Positions 35,582 through 44,587 of a stretch of 64,000 nucleotides of DNA are shown in pieces. A program made the translations under genes and the position numbers. Source of the DNA: Thermodesulfovibrionales bacterium (GTDB taxonomy: Bacteria > Nitrospirota > Thermodesulfovibrionia > Thermodesulfovibrionales > Dissulfurispiraceae); contig JAGUWD010000001.1 of the NCBI GenBank assembly GCA_020062545.1, positions 1 to 64,000 of the forward strand, read 5' to 3'. Numbering within the stretch: the stretch's first letter is position 1; each line of letters opens with the position of its first letter. The notes below the pieces were generated by a model. That model was not told where the DNA came from. It searched no databases and worked only from the letters and a program-made list of their open reading frames with translations.

Positions 35582-37753
35582 ATGTCCTCCTACGAAGAAC
35601 TTATCAATGAATTGTCGGAATTATGCGGGATCATCCCCGAATACTGGGACATATTCGGCAACAAACACGTAACCCCAATCGAGACTAAAAAAGCCATACT
35701 CAAGGCAATGAAGCTCGATATCTATTCTGATGAGTCCATAAAAAATGAGATCTATGCGCAAAAAGCACGCCCGTGGAACAGATTCTTAGAGCATGTAAAA
35801 GTTATATCTGTTAATGAGCAGCCATTCAAAATATCTATACACGTGCCTGTTGAAGAAAGAGAAGAAGATAAAATACATATTTCGTGGTCATTCAAAAACG
35901 AAGAAGGCAAAAAAATAGACGAATTTGTTCTCTCAAAGGAAGAGATAACCATTTCGGAGCAACGATGGATGTATGGCAGGAGATATATAAAGATAGACCT
36001 GAGCGATAAATGCCGTAGAGATATAGGCTATTATTCAATAGGCATAAAATTCAAAATTCCCAATATGGAAATATCAGATACATCGAGGATTATCATAACT
36101 CCCGATTACTGTTATATTCCTCCTGAACTGGAAAATGGAAAGACATGGGGACTCTCTGTCAACCTCTATTCCATACGCTCATGCCAAAACTGGGGTGTGG
36201 GAGACTTCGGCGATCTCAAGAAAATTGTGAAATGGGTTTCTGAATTAAAAGGCGGCTTTGTGGGAATCAATCCCCTTCATGCAATCCCTAATAAGAAACC
36301 ATTCGGCATAAGCCCATACTCTCCAATAACCAGGCTTTATAAGAACTTCATTTACCTTGACATGGAAAATATACCGGAAGTTAAAGAATTAAAGGGGCAA
36401 TTGGCGATAGGCAATAGGCAATGGGAAGAGACATTTAAACAACTGAGGGAGAAAGACCTGATAGATTATGAAGAAGTGGCGGCTATAAAAGAAAAATTCC
36501 TCAGATGTGCTTTTGAGGTATTTTATGAAAAATGGATTGCCGCTCAGAAGCCTCTCCTGAACGATAAACCGAGATTCTTCGCTGACGCTCAGAATGACGG
36601 AAACGAAGATGTTCGCAGAATAGAGGAATTCAAACGATACATATCAGAAGAAGGTAATAATCTTGAATCCTTTGCAGCATACCTGTCTCTTACATCCGAT
36701 GAAAAAGAAATTCTCTTTTATAAATATATCCAGTGGCTCATTGATGAGCAGTTAAAAGAAATCTCTGAACTGGCAAAAAATCTCGGAATGACAATAGGCA
36801 TTTACCATGACCTTGCCATAGGCTCCATTGGCGAAGGAAGCGATGCACGGATGGCACAGGATGTAATCGCAGAAGGTATAGATCTCGGCGCACCCCCTGA
36901 TGACTTCAATCCAACAGGACAAAACTGGGGCTTTCCTCCTTTAATTCCAGAAAGGCTTAAGGAAACAGGATATGAATTTTTCATTCAGACAATAAGGAAA
37001 AACATGCAGCATTTCGGCGCACTGAGAATAGACCATGCCCTCGGAATGTTCAGGCAGTTCTGGATACCAAAGGAAATGCCTGCATCGCATGGTGCATATG
37101 TGAAACAACCGACAGAGGATTTGCTCAGGATTATTACGCTGGAAAGCATCAGGAACAGAACCGTGGTAATTGCAGAAGACCTTGGAACTATAGGTGAGAA
37201 TGTACGCGAAACCCTCTTTAGATTCCGCATGCTTTCTTACAGGCTCCTGTATTTTGAAAGGAACTATCCTGACCCATCTTTCCTGTCCCCCGAGAGATAC
37301 CCTGACATGGCGCTGTGTGCCGTCACAACCCATGACCTGCCAACACTATACGGCTGGTGGATTGGACGTGACATCGATCTGAAAAAGAAATTGGGAATAT
37401 TTCCTGATGAGAGTGCATGGCAAAGAAATGTCAGTGAAAGGGGAAGAGACAAATCACTCCTAATCGATGCCCTCAAGTCGCAAGGACTAATTCCAGATGC
37501 CCATTCACCATATTTAGATGAAATGACCCCTGGACTATGCCTCGCCATATATGAATATCTTGCCCGCACACCCTGCAAACTATTGGCTGTAAGCCTCGAT
37601 GACGCCATCGGCACACTTGACCAGCAGAATATGCCAGGAATAACAGACTCTTATCCGAGCTGGATGCAAAAGACGTCCGTTACACTTGAACAAATGCTTT
37701 CGGACAAATGGTTTCATAGCATTTCTGAAATGTTTAAGAAAAACAACCGCTAA
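35582..37753 (+). CDS. malQ: 4-alpha-glucanotransferase (amylomaltase) with in-frame repeat insertions
   Basis: GH77 enzyme transferring alpha-1,4-glucan segments in glycogen or maltodextrin metabolism, 723 residues. There is an N-terminal beta domain (about 1-180), then the TIM barrel: LSVNLYSIRSCQNWGVGDFGDL, catalytic RIDHALGMFRQFWIP, the acid/base region EDLGTIGENV, and TTHDLPTLYGWW. Two stretches look foreign: GQLAIGNRQW (272-281), translated from AGGCAAT heptamers, and NDKPRFFADAQNDG (327-340), translated from a common dispersed-repeat wording. Both keep the frame and lie in the helical subdomain inserted after the early barrel strands. Function is probably retained. Confidence 0.92.
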   Translation: MSSYEELINELSELCGIIPEYWDIFGNKHVTPIETKKAILKAMKLDIYSDESIKNEIYAQKARPWNRFLEHVKVISVNEQPFKISIHVPVEEREEDKIHISWSFKNEEGKKIDEFVLSKEEITISEQRWMYGRRYIKIDLSDKCRRDIGYYSIGIKFKIPNMEISDTSRIIITPDYCYIPPELENGKTWGLSVNLYSIRSCQNWGVGDFGDLKKIVKWVSELKGGFVGINPLHAIPNKKPFGISPYSPITRLYKNFIYLDMENIPEVKELKGQLAIGNRQWEETFKQLREKDLIDYEEVAAIKEKFLRCAFEVFYEKWIAAQKPLLNDKPRFFADAQNDGNEDVRRIEEFKRYISEEGNNLESFAAYLSLTSDEKEILFYKYIQWLIDEQLKEISELAKNLGMTIGIYHDLAIGSIGEGSDARMAQDVIAEGIDLGAPPDDFNPTGQNWGFPPLIPERLKETGYEFFIQTIRKNMQHFGALRIDHALGMFRQFWIPKEMPASHGAYVKQPTEDLLRIITLESIRNRTVVIAEDLGTIGENVRETLFRFRMLSYRLLYFERNYPDPSFLSPERYPDMALCAVTTHDLPTLYGWWIGRDIDLKKKLGIFPDESAWQRNVSERGRDKSLLIDALKSQGLIPDAHSPYLDEMTPGLCLAIYEYLARTPCKLLAVSLDDAIGTLDQQNMPGITDSYPSWMQKTSVTLEQMLSDKWFHSISEMFKKNNR
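36393..36424. repeat. AGGCAAT heptamer repeat inside malQ
   Basis: Units GGCGATA, GGCAATA and GGCAATG in tandem inside malQ, encoding QLAIGNRQW. Same family as the intergenic repeat at 19701-19732. Confidence 0.6.
36563..36602. repeat. dispersed-repeat-like insert inside malQ
   Basis: A stretch containing GAGATTCTTCGCTGACGCTC and AGAATGACGG, encoding PRFFADAQNDG. This resembles a short dispersed element I recall from many bacterial genomes that yields RFFA...ND peptides when inside genes. Copy number in this genome is unknown. Confidence 0.45.
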
Positions 37754-37768
37754 ACCTTTTCATTAAAA

Positions 37769-37797
37769 ATTAACTGCCCTGTCATACTCCTGTAACA
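37769..37797 (+). promoter_or_regulatory. PhoB-box array 1
   Basis: Three 7-bp elements every 11 bp: ATTAACT (37769), TGTCATA (37780), TGTAACA (37791). A weaker TTTCATT sits one period upstream. A candidate -10 TATGCT follows at about 37808. TGTCATA matches the E. coli Pho-box half-site. It drives the 37866 gene and probably the EAL/GGDEF gene. Confidence 0.8.
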
Positions 37798-37865
37798 TCA
37801 ATTCTTTATGCTAAGTCTAAAAAGATAAAGGGTATGCACACCCAGCTAAAAGAAAGGAGAGCGTT

Positions 37866-38078
37866 ATGGAATGCAAATACTTAAATCAGTTCCGTCTTTC
37901 AGAGTTCGGATGGACCGTGGAGTCATGCACGGCAAATGACAGGCCTTATGCCCCGAGCATCTCGGAATTGCATGATTATTGTAAGGGCAGCGAACTCAGG
38001 AAATGTCCTGTACTGCTAAAAAAAGAAAGCGTACGTATGAACAATAGCCTTATACCTGAAAATCTTGTGGCAGCATAA
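37866..38078 (+). CDS. small Cys-containing protein, Pho-box controlled
   Basis: 70 residues with no signal peptide or membrane helix. Cysteines lie at 3, 21, 39 and 47. The YCKGSELRKCPVLL segment resembles YCANEDYDDCPIFL of the 62224 protein, and both genes follow a PhoB-box array. RBS AAAGGAGAG. I know no named family. A metal- or thiol-based regulator or adaptor is possible. It is followed after a repeat-filled gap by the c-di-GMP enzyme. Confidence 0.65.
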   Translation: MECKYLNQFRLSEFGWTVESCTANDRPYAPSISELHDYCKGSELRKCPVLLKKESVRMNNSLIPENLVAA

Positions 38079-38084
38079 ATAGAG

Positions 38085-38186
38085 CAGCAACCCAGTAGAG
38101 CAGTAGAGCAGAGCAGTAGAGCAGCAGTTATATAGAAATAAATTATTCCTTAAAAACTACTGCACTGCTGCTCTACTGGTCTATTA
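38085..38186. repeat. AGAGCAGT tandem and inverted repeat
   Basis: Several copies of CAGTAGAGCAG occur at the left. The reverse complement (CTGCTGCTCTACTGG) occurs at 38163-38181, separated by an AT-rich loop. The pair can fold into a long hairpin between two genes that otherwise look like one operon. Confidence 0.75.
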
Positions 38187-38197
38187 GGAGGTGTACC

Positions 38198-40054
38198 ATG
38201 ACTTCGAGATCAAAATGGGACGTGGTTATAGATAGCGAAGACTGCATTTCTGAAAATAGAAACAGCGCAGACGGAATAGACAGGCAGACAATACTGGAAC
38301 TCCTCGACAACAACTCACTCACAACCCACTTTCAGCCCATATTCTCTTCAAAGGATGGAACCGTTTACGGCTATGAGGCGCTGACAAGGATCAAGGAAGA
38401 TAGGAAAAACATAAACATAGGGGAGTTATTCAAAAAGGCAATAGTCACCGATACTATCTCCTCCCTCGATGTAAAGTGCAGGGGAAATGCCATAAGCCTT
38501 GCATCTTCGCTCGGCATAAACCATATCAATGCATATCTATTCATAAATATATGCCCCGAGGCATTGACAGACCCGGCTCACAGCGTGGGAATAACCGACG
38601 AACTGGCAGATGAATGGGATATTTCAAAGGAAAGGATTATTCTTGAGGTAACAGAAGAAAGTGCAATCCACAATTGCAAGCTATTCAAAGAGGCCATTGC
38701 ATATTACAAAAAGAGAGGCTATAAAATAGCCATAGATGACTTCGGGGCAGGTTACGGGGGACTTAAAATGCTCTCTGTAATCGAGCCGGATTTTGTGAAG
38801 ATAGACCACCATTTCATATCGAATATAGACAAGGCAACCGTAAAATTCAACCTCGTTGATTCCATTGCCTCTGCATGCCACAGGATTGGCATTAAGGTTA
38901 TAGCCGAAGGAATAGAGCAGGAAGAAGAACTCAAGGTTGTGATGAATATGGGGATTGACCTGCTGCAGGGGTATTATCTTTATAAACCCTCCCCTATCCT
39001 AAATGGCGACAGAGCAGAAATTCCCATACTTCACAGCAAAAAAGCAAACTACTACTCAACAAATGGCGAACAATGTTTCATCGGCGATATTGCTCACAGA
39101 ATTGATCCCATACCCCCATCAGCACATCTTACGGCTGCATTTAATAGATTTATTAAAAATCCTGAACTCAGGAGTCTGCCTGTTACTGAAGATGATAGGG
39201 TTGTAGGAATGCTGCATAGAAACAGGTTTTTAGAAAACAATGTACTCGGTAAATATGGCTATGGCATGCACCTTAATGCAACAAAATGTATAACTGATAT
39301 CATGGAACAGCCATCCCTGATGGTTGAGGCGAATACTACATTGGAAGATGTCGCACAAAGGCTACAATCGAGAAGGTTCGAGTTCCTTTACGATGACATA
39401 TGCATAACAAAAACCGGCAAATATTTCGGTACAGTGGCAGTCCACATCCTTCTCGATGCCATAACCGAAAGAAGCCTTATCCTTGCACGGAATGCAAATC
39501 CCCTTACAGGCCTACCCGGAAACGAATCCATTCAAAGGGAGATAAATAAAAGACTTTCCCAGAATATGCACTTCGATGTCTGCTACATAGACATAGACAA
39601 TTTCAAGCCATACAACGACCACTATGGGTTTGAGAAAGGCGACATGGTCATCAAAACACTCGCATGTATAATCGAGGAAACGATAAAACAGGATGGCTTC
39701 GATTTCAGTTTTGCGGGACATATAGGCGGTGATGATTTTATAGTGATTATTCCTCCCCAGATTTCAATCCCTGTATGTGAGAAGATAATTTCTGAGTTTG
39801 ATGCAACGCTCCCGGCATTACATGACACGGATGATTACAACAGAGGATGCTATGTCTCAAAAAACAGGAAAAATGAGGAGGAAACATTCAACCTCTTATC
39901 CATCTCCATAGGAATAGTCAGCACAGAAGTATATAAGATAACATCCTTTGCTCATCTTGCATCTATAGCAACCGAGGTAAAAAAGGCTGCAAAGATGAAG
40001 TCTGCATCTACCTGCCGCTCATCAATCGTGAGGGACAGAAGGTTGATGGGATAA
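38198..40054 (+). CDS. EAL-CBS-GGDEF bifunctional c-di-GMP enzyme
   Basis: 618 residues, soluble. An EAL phosphodiesterase domain (about 30-270) has EAL at 60-62, EVTEES, DDFGAGYGGLKM (180-191) and AEGIEQ, so the catalytic set looks present. A CBS pair (about 290-425) may bind adenine nucleotides. The C-terminal GGDEF domain (about 432-600) has the active-type signature GGDDF (510-514) and IDIDNFKPYND, but no RxxD inhibitory site before it. A protein of this kind can make and break c-di-GMP according to nucleotide level. A Pho-box array upstream links it to phosphate starvation. RBS AGGAGG. Confidence 0.9.
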   Translation: MTSRSKWDVVIDSEDCISENRNSADGIDRQTILELLDNNSLTTHFQPIFSSKDGTVYGYEALTRIKEDRKNINIGELFKKAIVTDTISSLDVKCRGNAISLASSLGINHINAYLFINICPEALTDPAHSVGITDELADEWDISKERIILEVTEESAIHNCKLFKEAIAYYKKRGYKIAIDDFGAGYGGLKMLSVIEPDFVKIDHHFISNIDKATVKFNLVDSIASACHRIGIKVIAEGIEQEEELKVVMNMGIDLLQGYYLYKPSPILNGDRAEIPILHSKKANYYSTNGEQCFIGDIAHRIDPIPPSAHLTAAFNRFIKNPELRSLPVTEDDRVVGMLHRNRFLENNVLGKYGYGMHLNATKCITDIMEQPSLMVEANTTLEDVAQRLQSRRFEFLYDDICITKTGKYFGTVAVHILLDAITERSLILARNANPLTGLPGNESIQREINKRLSQNMHFDVCYIDIDNFKPYNDHYGFEKGDMVIKTLACIIEETIKQDGFDFSFAGHIGGDDFIVIIPPQISIPVCEKIISEFDATLPALHDTDDYNRGCYVSKNRKNEEETFNLLSISIGIVSTEVYKITSFAHLASIATEVKKAAKMKSASTCRSSIVRDRRLMG

Positions 40055-40056
40055 AT

Positions 40057-40142
40057 AGCTCTTAGCTCATGCTCATAGTTCATAACATATGGAAAAAACA
40101 AATCGTTTAGCTATAAACTATCAGCCATGAGCAATGAGCCGG
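40057..40142. repeat. GCTCATAG-type inverted repeat before GH1 gene
   Basis: TTAGCTCATGCTCATAGTTC on the left and ACTATCAGCCATGAGCAATG on the right are imperfect complements. Related units occur inside the kinase gene at 4604-4676. The right arm supplies the start codon region of the next gene. Confidence 0.6.
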
Positions 40143-41374
40143 CAACCAGGAATTTCCTCTGGGGCGTAGCCACATCCGCCTTTCAGCTCGAGGGCTCCCC
40201 TCATGCCGACTGGGCGTCATGGGATTCCATACTGGACTCGAAGCCGGATGTTACAAACCATTATACTCTATACAAAGAAGACCTTTGTCTGCTTAAAGAC
40301 CTCGGCGTTAACGCATACAGGTTCTCTCTCGAATGGAGCAGAATACAACCGAAAGAAAATATATGGGATGAAAACGCCATTGCCCATTATCAGGACATAA
40401 TAAACATCCTTCTTGAAAACAATATAGAGCCCATGATCACGATCCATCACTTCACTCATCCACTCTGGTTTATCAAAAAATATCCGTGGCATGAAGATGC
40501 AGCTACAGAAAAATTCTTAAACTATGTAGAAAAGATAACATCGGCAATACAGGGTGTGAAATACTGGATAACATTTAATGAACCTTATGTCCTCCTGCTC
40601 GGAGGTTACCTCGAAGGCTGCATGCCTCCCGGCATAAAGGACGTGTCTTTAGCAGTAAATGCGCTGAAAAACATCTTCGCATGTCATGGCAGTGCATATG
40701 ACATTATTCATTCCAGGATACCCCATGCAATGGTGAGCGTTGCACACAATATGGCTGCCCTTGCACCATGGAAGAGATGGAGCCCTATGGACAGACTACT
40801 CTCAAAAATCGCGAAATATTTTTATAACCATTCTCTGCTTGACGCTTTTCTTACCGGGACAATGCAAATAAAATTTCCGTTTAAAAGTCCTATAGATATC
40901 GATTTGCCGATAAAAGACAAGCTCGACTTCTTCGGCGTCAATTATTACACGAGAGTTCATATGAGATTTAACCCATCCAAAAAAATGGGTGTTGAATTAA
41001 GGCACAGGGATATCGACGGCTACGGGCTGACAGATATGGGATGGGAAATACATCCTCATGGCCTCGAAAAGGTATTGCGCTATGCATCGAGGCTCAATGT
41101 CCCCATCATAATAACTGAAAACGGCATAGCGACCCGAGATGACCAGAAAAAAATAAAGTTCATGAAACGCCATATAGATGTCATTGAAAAGTGCATCAAA
41201 GAAGGCCTCGATGTAAGGGGATATTTCTACTGGTCGCTGATTGACAACTATGAATGGCTGCAAGGTCTTGATGCAAGATTCGGACTTTACAAAGTGGATT
41301 TCGATACACTAAAACGTAAGCCTACAAACGCAGCAGCGTATTATTCGTATCTTATAAAAAGCAGGAATTTTTAA
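40127..41374 (+). CDS. family 1 glycoside hydrolase (beta-glycosidase)
   Basis: 415 residues, no signal, so cytosolic. Retaining GH1 enzyme with acid/base Glu in ITFNEPY and nucleophile Glu in IITENGIA. It also has the N-terminal FLWGVATSAFQLEG strand and FYWSLIDNYEW near the end. Substrate is probably a beta-glucoside or beta-galactoside. It could recycle glycolipid headgroups or stored sugars given the glycosyltransferases nearby, but that is inference. The first residues (SNEPAT) are encoded by repeat DNA, so the true start may have been reshaped by the insertion. Confidence 0.92.
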   Translation: MSNEPATRNFLWGVATSAFQLEGSPHADWASWDSILDSKPDVTNHYTLYKEDLCLLKDLGVNAYRFSLEWSRIQPKENIWDENAIAHYQDIINILLENNIEPMITIHHFTHPLWFIKKYPWHEDAATEKFLNYVEKITSAIQGVKYWITFNEPYVLLLGGYLEGCMPPGIKDVSLAVNALKNIFACHGSAYDIIHSRIPHAMVSVAHNMAALAPWKRWSPMDRLLSKIAKYFYNHSLLDAFLTGTMQIKFPFKSPIDIDLPIKDKLDFFGVNYYTRVHMRFNPSKKMGVELRHRDIDGYGLTDMGWEIHPHGLEKVLRYASRLNVPIIITENGIATRDDQKKIKFMKRHIDVIEKCIKEGLDVRGYFYWSLIDNYEWLQGLDARFGLYKVDFDTLKRKPTNAAAYYSYLIKSRNF

Positions 41375-41550
41375 CCATATTTTGCAATGTTTGTAACAGA
41401 CTCACTTATCTGTCTCCAATTTTGAGTAAGATATTTTGAATCGAAGACCTAATAGCAGTTGGTATTTCATCCCTTTTCATTAAAGCAACCTCTCTTGCTG
41501 GGGAATCAACTTGTTCTATTTTACCACTTTTATATCAAATAGGATATGTT

Positions 41551-41590
41551 TTTAACTAAAACTTAATCTTTTCTTAATATTCCTGTAATC
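41551..41590 (+). promoter_or_regulatory. PhoB-box array 2, upstream of alkaline phosphatase
   Basis: Four elements at exact 11-bp spacing: TTTAACT (41551), CTTAATC (41562), CTTAATA (41573), TGTAATC (41584). A possible -10 TTTAAACT follows at about 41600. The gene controlled is an alkaline phosphatase, the classical PhoB target, which anchors the interpretation of all ten arrays. The 41375-41550 stretch upstream holds no clear gene. Confidence 0.88.
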
Positions 41591-41654
41591 CGAAACAGTT
41601 TAAACTTTTGCGAATATTAAAGGCTATACTTTATTTAAAAAGGAGGAGAAAATT

Positions 41655-43409
41655 ATGAAGCTTACGAAAGGGATTATTACAGTTTTGGCAGCAGCGTTAG
41701 CTGTTGCAATATCAGTTACGGGTTCTTATGCCCTTACAATCTATCCCATTGACAGGGCGGCGATACTTGCCGGACAGAGATTTGACTTTAAGGTGGAGTT
41801 TGACAGGGTGGTAAACATTCAGGATATAAAAGTGACTATTAACGGGAAGGATTACACCAGAGTATTCGGTAAAAATGCTGAATTCATCGAAAAAGAAAAG
41901 GGTGTGAATCCCGAGGCATCTGCCATAATCCTGCGGGATGTGGAGATTAAAACACATGGTAAATATACGGTAGTTGCGGATGACGGCATGAACAGAAAAG
42001 TGGTCGCATGGGAGGTCTACCCCATAAACAGGGAAATCAAAAAGGCAAAGAATATCATTCTTATGATAGGCGATGGTATGAGCATCGGCCATAGAACTGC
42101 TGCCCGTATCCTCTCCAAGGGGATAACAGAAGGCAAATATCATAGCAAACTTTCAATGGACGATATGCCGCATATGGCGCTGGTGGGAACTTCCGGCGTT
42201 GATTCAGTAATAACAGATTCTGCCAATTCCGCCTCTGCCTATGCAACAGGGCACAAGTCTTCTGTCAATGCTCTCGGTGTGTATGCTGACCGCACACCTG
42301 ACCCTTTTGACGACCCAAAGGTAGAGACTATTACAGAATATGTGAAACGTACACGCAAAATGGCAGTAGGCATAGTAACAGATGCGGAGGTGCAGGATGC
42401 CACTCCTGCTGCAATGGCTGCCCATACACGGCGTCGCGCCACAAAGGCTGAGATTACACAGATGCTTTTTGATGTGGATGTCGATGTCTTAATGGGCGGC
42501 GGCTCTGCCTATTTCCTGCCCATGTCAACACCTGGCTCAAAGAGAAAGGATAATACTGACTTTTTCAATGTCTTCCGCAATGCCGGCTATACAATAGCTA
42601 CAACTAAAGCAGAACTGAGCGATGCGGCCTCAAATCCAAAGACCATGAAGCTTCTGGGACAGTTTCACACAGGCAACATGGACTGCGCATTAGACAACCT
42701 CTTCCTCCGCAAGGGAACGACTGATAAATTCCCTGAACAGCCTGGACTCGTGGAAATGACGAAAACAGCTATTGATGTGCTTTCGCGCCATAAGAACGGC
42801 TTTGTGCTTATGGTAGAAGGAGCACTCATAGACAAGGCATCGCATCCTCTGGATTGGGAGCGTGCTGTGATAGATACTATACAATTTGACAAGGCCGTGG
42901 AGGCAGCAAAGGGTTTTGCGAAAAAGAGGAAGGACACATTGATACTGGTAGTTGCCGACCATACCCATGGAATTAACATTGTCGGCACTATTGATGACAA
43001 TAAAGAAGCAGAGCAGATGCGTGATAAGATCGGTGTTTATGCCGATGCGGGTTATCCAGATTATAAGGACGAAGATAAGGATGGCTATCCCGACAGCATT
43101 GATGTGAGCAAACGGCTGGCTGTATTCTTCAATAATTTCCCTGATTACTATGAAACATTCCGTCCTAAATTAGACGGCAGGTTTGTTCCTGCAGTTAAGA
43201 ACGAGAAGGGTCATTATGTAGCAAACGAAAAGTATAAGGATGTCCCCGGTGCAGTGCTGAGAACAGGTAATCTGCCCCGCAAAGCCAGCGACGGGGTTCA
43301 CACGGCAGATGATGTGGTATTAACCGCTGACGGTCCTGGAGCCGAGAGGGTTCATGGATTCATGGACAATACAGAGGTCTTTCGTGTGATGGTGAATGCC
43401 CTGCGTTAG
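41655..43409 (+). CDS. phoA: alkaline phosphatase with N-terminal extra domain
   Basis: Secreted phosphomonoesterase releasing phosphate. 584 residues with signal peptide (about 1-26). An extra beta-rich domain (about 27-125) precedes the catalytic domain. Metal and nucleophile motifs: NIILMIGDGMS (Asp140), SVITDSANSASAYATGHK (nucleophile Ser189), VEGALIDKASH, VVADHTHG, and a late GVHTADDV His. Residues 472-483 (DEDKDGYPDSID) form an EF-hand/dockerin-like Ca loop inside the domain, suggesting Ca-dependent stability. RBS AGGAGG; four-element PhoB array upstream. First gene of an apparent operon with a periplasmic protein and an ABC cassette. Confidence 0.92.
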   Translation: MKLTKGIITVLAAALAVAISVTGSYALTIYPIDRAAILAGQRFDFKVEFDRVVNIQDIKVTINGKDYTRVFGKNAEFIEKEKGVNPEASAIILRDVEIKTHGKYTVVADDGMNRKVVAWEVYPINREIKKAKNIILMIGDGMSIGHRTAARILSKGITEGKYHSKLSMDDMPHMALVGTSGVDSVITDSANSASAYATGHKSSVNALGVYADRTPDPFDDPKVETITEYVKRTRKMAVGIVTDAEVQDATPAAMAAHTRRRATKAEITQMLFDVDVDVLMGGGSAYFLPMSTPGSKRKDNTDFFNVFRNAGYTIATTKAELSDAASNPKTMKLLGQFHTGNMDCALDNLFLRKGTTDKFPEQPGLVEMTKTAIDVLSRHKNGFVLMVEGALIDKASHPLDWERAVIDTIQFDKAVEAAKGFAKKRKDTLILVVADHTHGINIVGTIDDNKEAEQMRDKIGVYADAGYPDYKDEDKDGYPDSIDVSKRLAVFFNNFPDYYETFRPKLDGRFVPAVKNEKGHYVANEKYKDVPGAVLRTGNLPRKASDGVHTADDVVLTADGPGAERVHGFMDNTEVFRVMVNALR

Positions 43410-43416
43410 GAAACAG

Positions 43417-43863
43417 ATGATAAGGGGATTAATTGTAATAATTCTGAGTTTTGCAGTCTTGCTTTCTGCCTACAAGAGCAGCGCCTCATCCGGCGCTGCT
43501 TTACTAAAGTTTTCAGAACTCTACGAATCAATCAGCGTTATGGGCATGAAAATCTCTAAAAAAACCCTTAGTCTCGTGGGCAAAAGAGTGACGATGAGGG
43601 GTTTCATGGCGCCTCCGTTGAAGCCTGACTTAAAGTTCTTTGTCCTTACGAGGCAGCCTGTGGATATATGTCCTTTTTGCGACAGCGATGCAGATTGGCC
43701 CGAGGACATAGTGGTGGTTTATTTAAAAGGAAAAGTAAAGTATTCCGCAGACGGCACCCCTGTAACAGTAGAAGGTGTGCTTGATGTGGGATCGAGTATT
43801 GATAAAGAGACGGGATTTGTAAGCCGTATTCGCATAATTGATGCAAGGGCATCAAGGCTGTAG
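43417..43863 (+). CDS. periplasmic protein with CPFC motif (DUF3299-like)
   Basis: 148 residues from ATG 43417: N-terminal signal or anchor (GLIVIILSFAVLLSAY), then a small beta-rich domain with KRVTMRGFMAPP, PVDICPFCDSDADWPED and VEGVLDVGSS. The layout (membrane signal, MRGFM, a CPFC in the middle) resembles proteins annotated DUF3299 that travel with MacB/LolCDE-type ABC exporters, as here. The CxxC may bind metal or heme. It lies 7 bp after phoA and 10 bp before the ATPase gene. Confidence 0.6.
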   Translation: MIRGLIVIILSFAVLLSAYKSSASSGAALLKFSELYESISVMGMKISKKTLSLVGKRVTMRGFMAPPLKPDLKFFVLTRQPVDICPFCDSDADWPEDIVVVYLKGKVKYSADGTPVTVEGVLDVGSSIDKETGFVSRIRIIDARASRL

Positions 43864-43873
43864 GGAGCATAAT

Positions 43874-44587
43874 ATGACGGCACGCAGACAGACCAATATG
43901 TATCTAAAAACATCAGGCTTAAAACTATCATATCCACTGCCCGATGGAAAGGCATTAGCAATCTTAAATATAGATAATTTCGGCATTGATAAAGGTATGA
44001 CAGTAGGGTTGATGGGCCCATCAGGTTCTGGAAAAACATCGTTCCTTTACTGTATCTCAGGCATAGAAAGACCTCAGGAAGGCGAGGTATGGTGGGGCGA
44101 TGTAGTGATTAATAAACTTTCCCCTATTGTAATGGATAGGTGGAGGCAGAAAAATATCGGTTTTATATTCCAGGACTTCCATCTCATCCCGCGCCTTACG
44201 CCACTTGACAATGTCCTGCTGCCTGCTTACTTTCGATATTCAACTCCAAGTCCTCAAATAAAGGAACATGCAAGGGGTTTACTTAAACGCATTGGTCTTG
44301 AGGGCTGCAATGTCAATGTCGAGAAGTTATCTCGCGGGGAAAAGCAGAGAGTTGCAATAGCACGTGCATTGATCATGTCGCCCCCTATCCTTCTTGCTGA
44401 TGAACCCACAGGAAGCCTTGACCACTCTACTGCAGATGCAGTAATTGAACTGCTGATGGATATATGCAGAGAAAACGGTACCACTCTTATCATGGCATCC
44501 CATGACCATGCAGTAATGAGTCGTTTATCACAGGTCTATTTTTTGTATGAAGGAAAGATGTTTATGAAGGGAGATAGAGATGTTTAA
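43874..44587 (+). CDS. LolD/MacB-type ABC transporter ATPase
   Basis: About 237 residues. Walker A GPSGSGKTS, Q loop IFQDFHLIPRL, signature LSRGEKQRVAIARAL (variant of LSGGQ), Walker B ILLADEPTGSLD and H loop ASHD are all present. It is the type that powers FtsX-domain exporters moving lipoproteins or metals. It overlaps the permease start by 8 bp. Start chosen at ATG 43874, which has GGGAG upstream. Confidence 0.9.
   Translation: MTARRQTNMYLKTSGLKLSYPLPDGKALAILNIDNFGIDKGMTVGLMGPSGSGKTSFLYCISGIERPQEGEVWWGDVVINKLSPIVMDRWRQKNIGFIFQDFHLIPRLTPLDNVLLPAYFRYSTPSPQIKEHARGLLKRIGLEGCNVNVEKLSRGEKQRVAIARALIMSPPILLADEPTGSLDHSTADAVIELLMDICRENGTTLIMASHDHAVMSRLSQVYFLYEGKMFMKGDRDV

Noticed and set aside
41409-41535. 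About 41 sense codons on the minus strand between the GH1 gene and PhoB array 2
   Set aside because: It reads somewhat like protein, but lacks a start with ribosome site and matches no family. Too short to call a gene or remnant.
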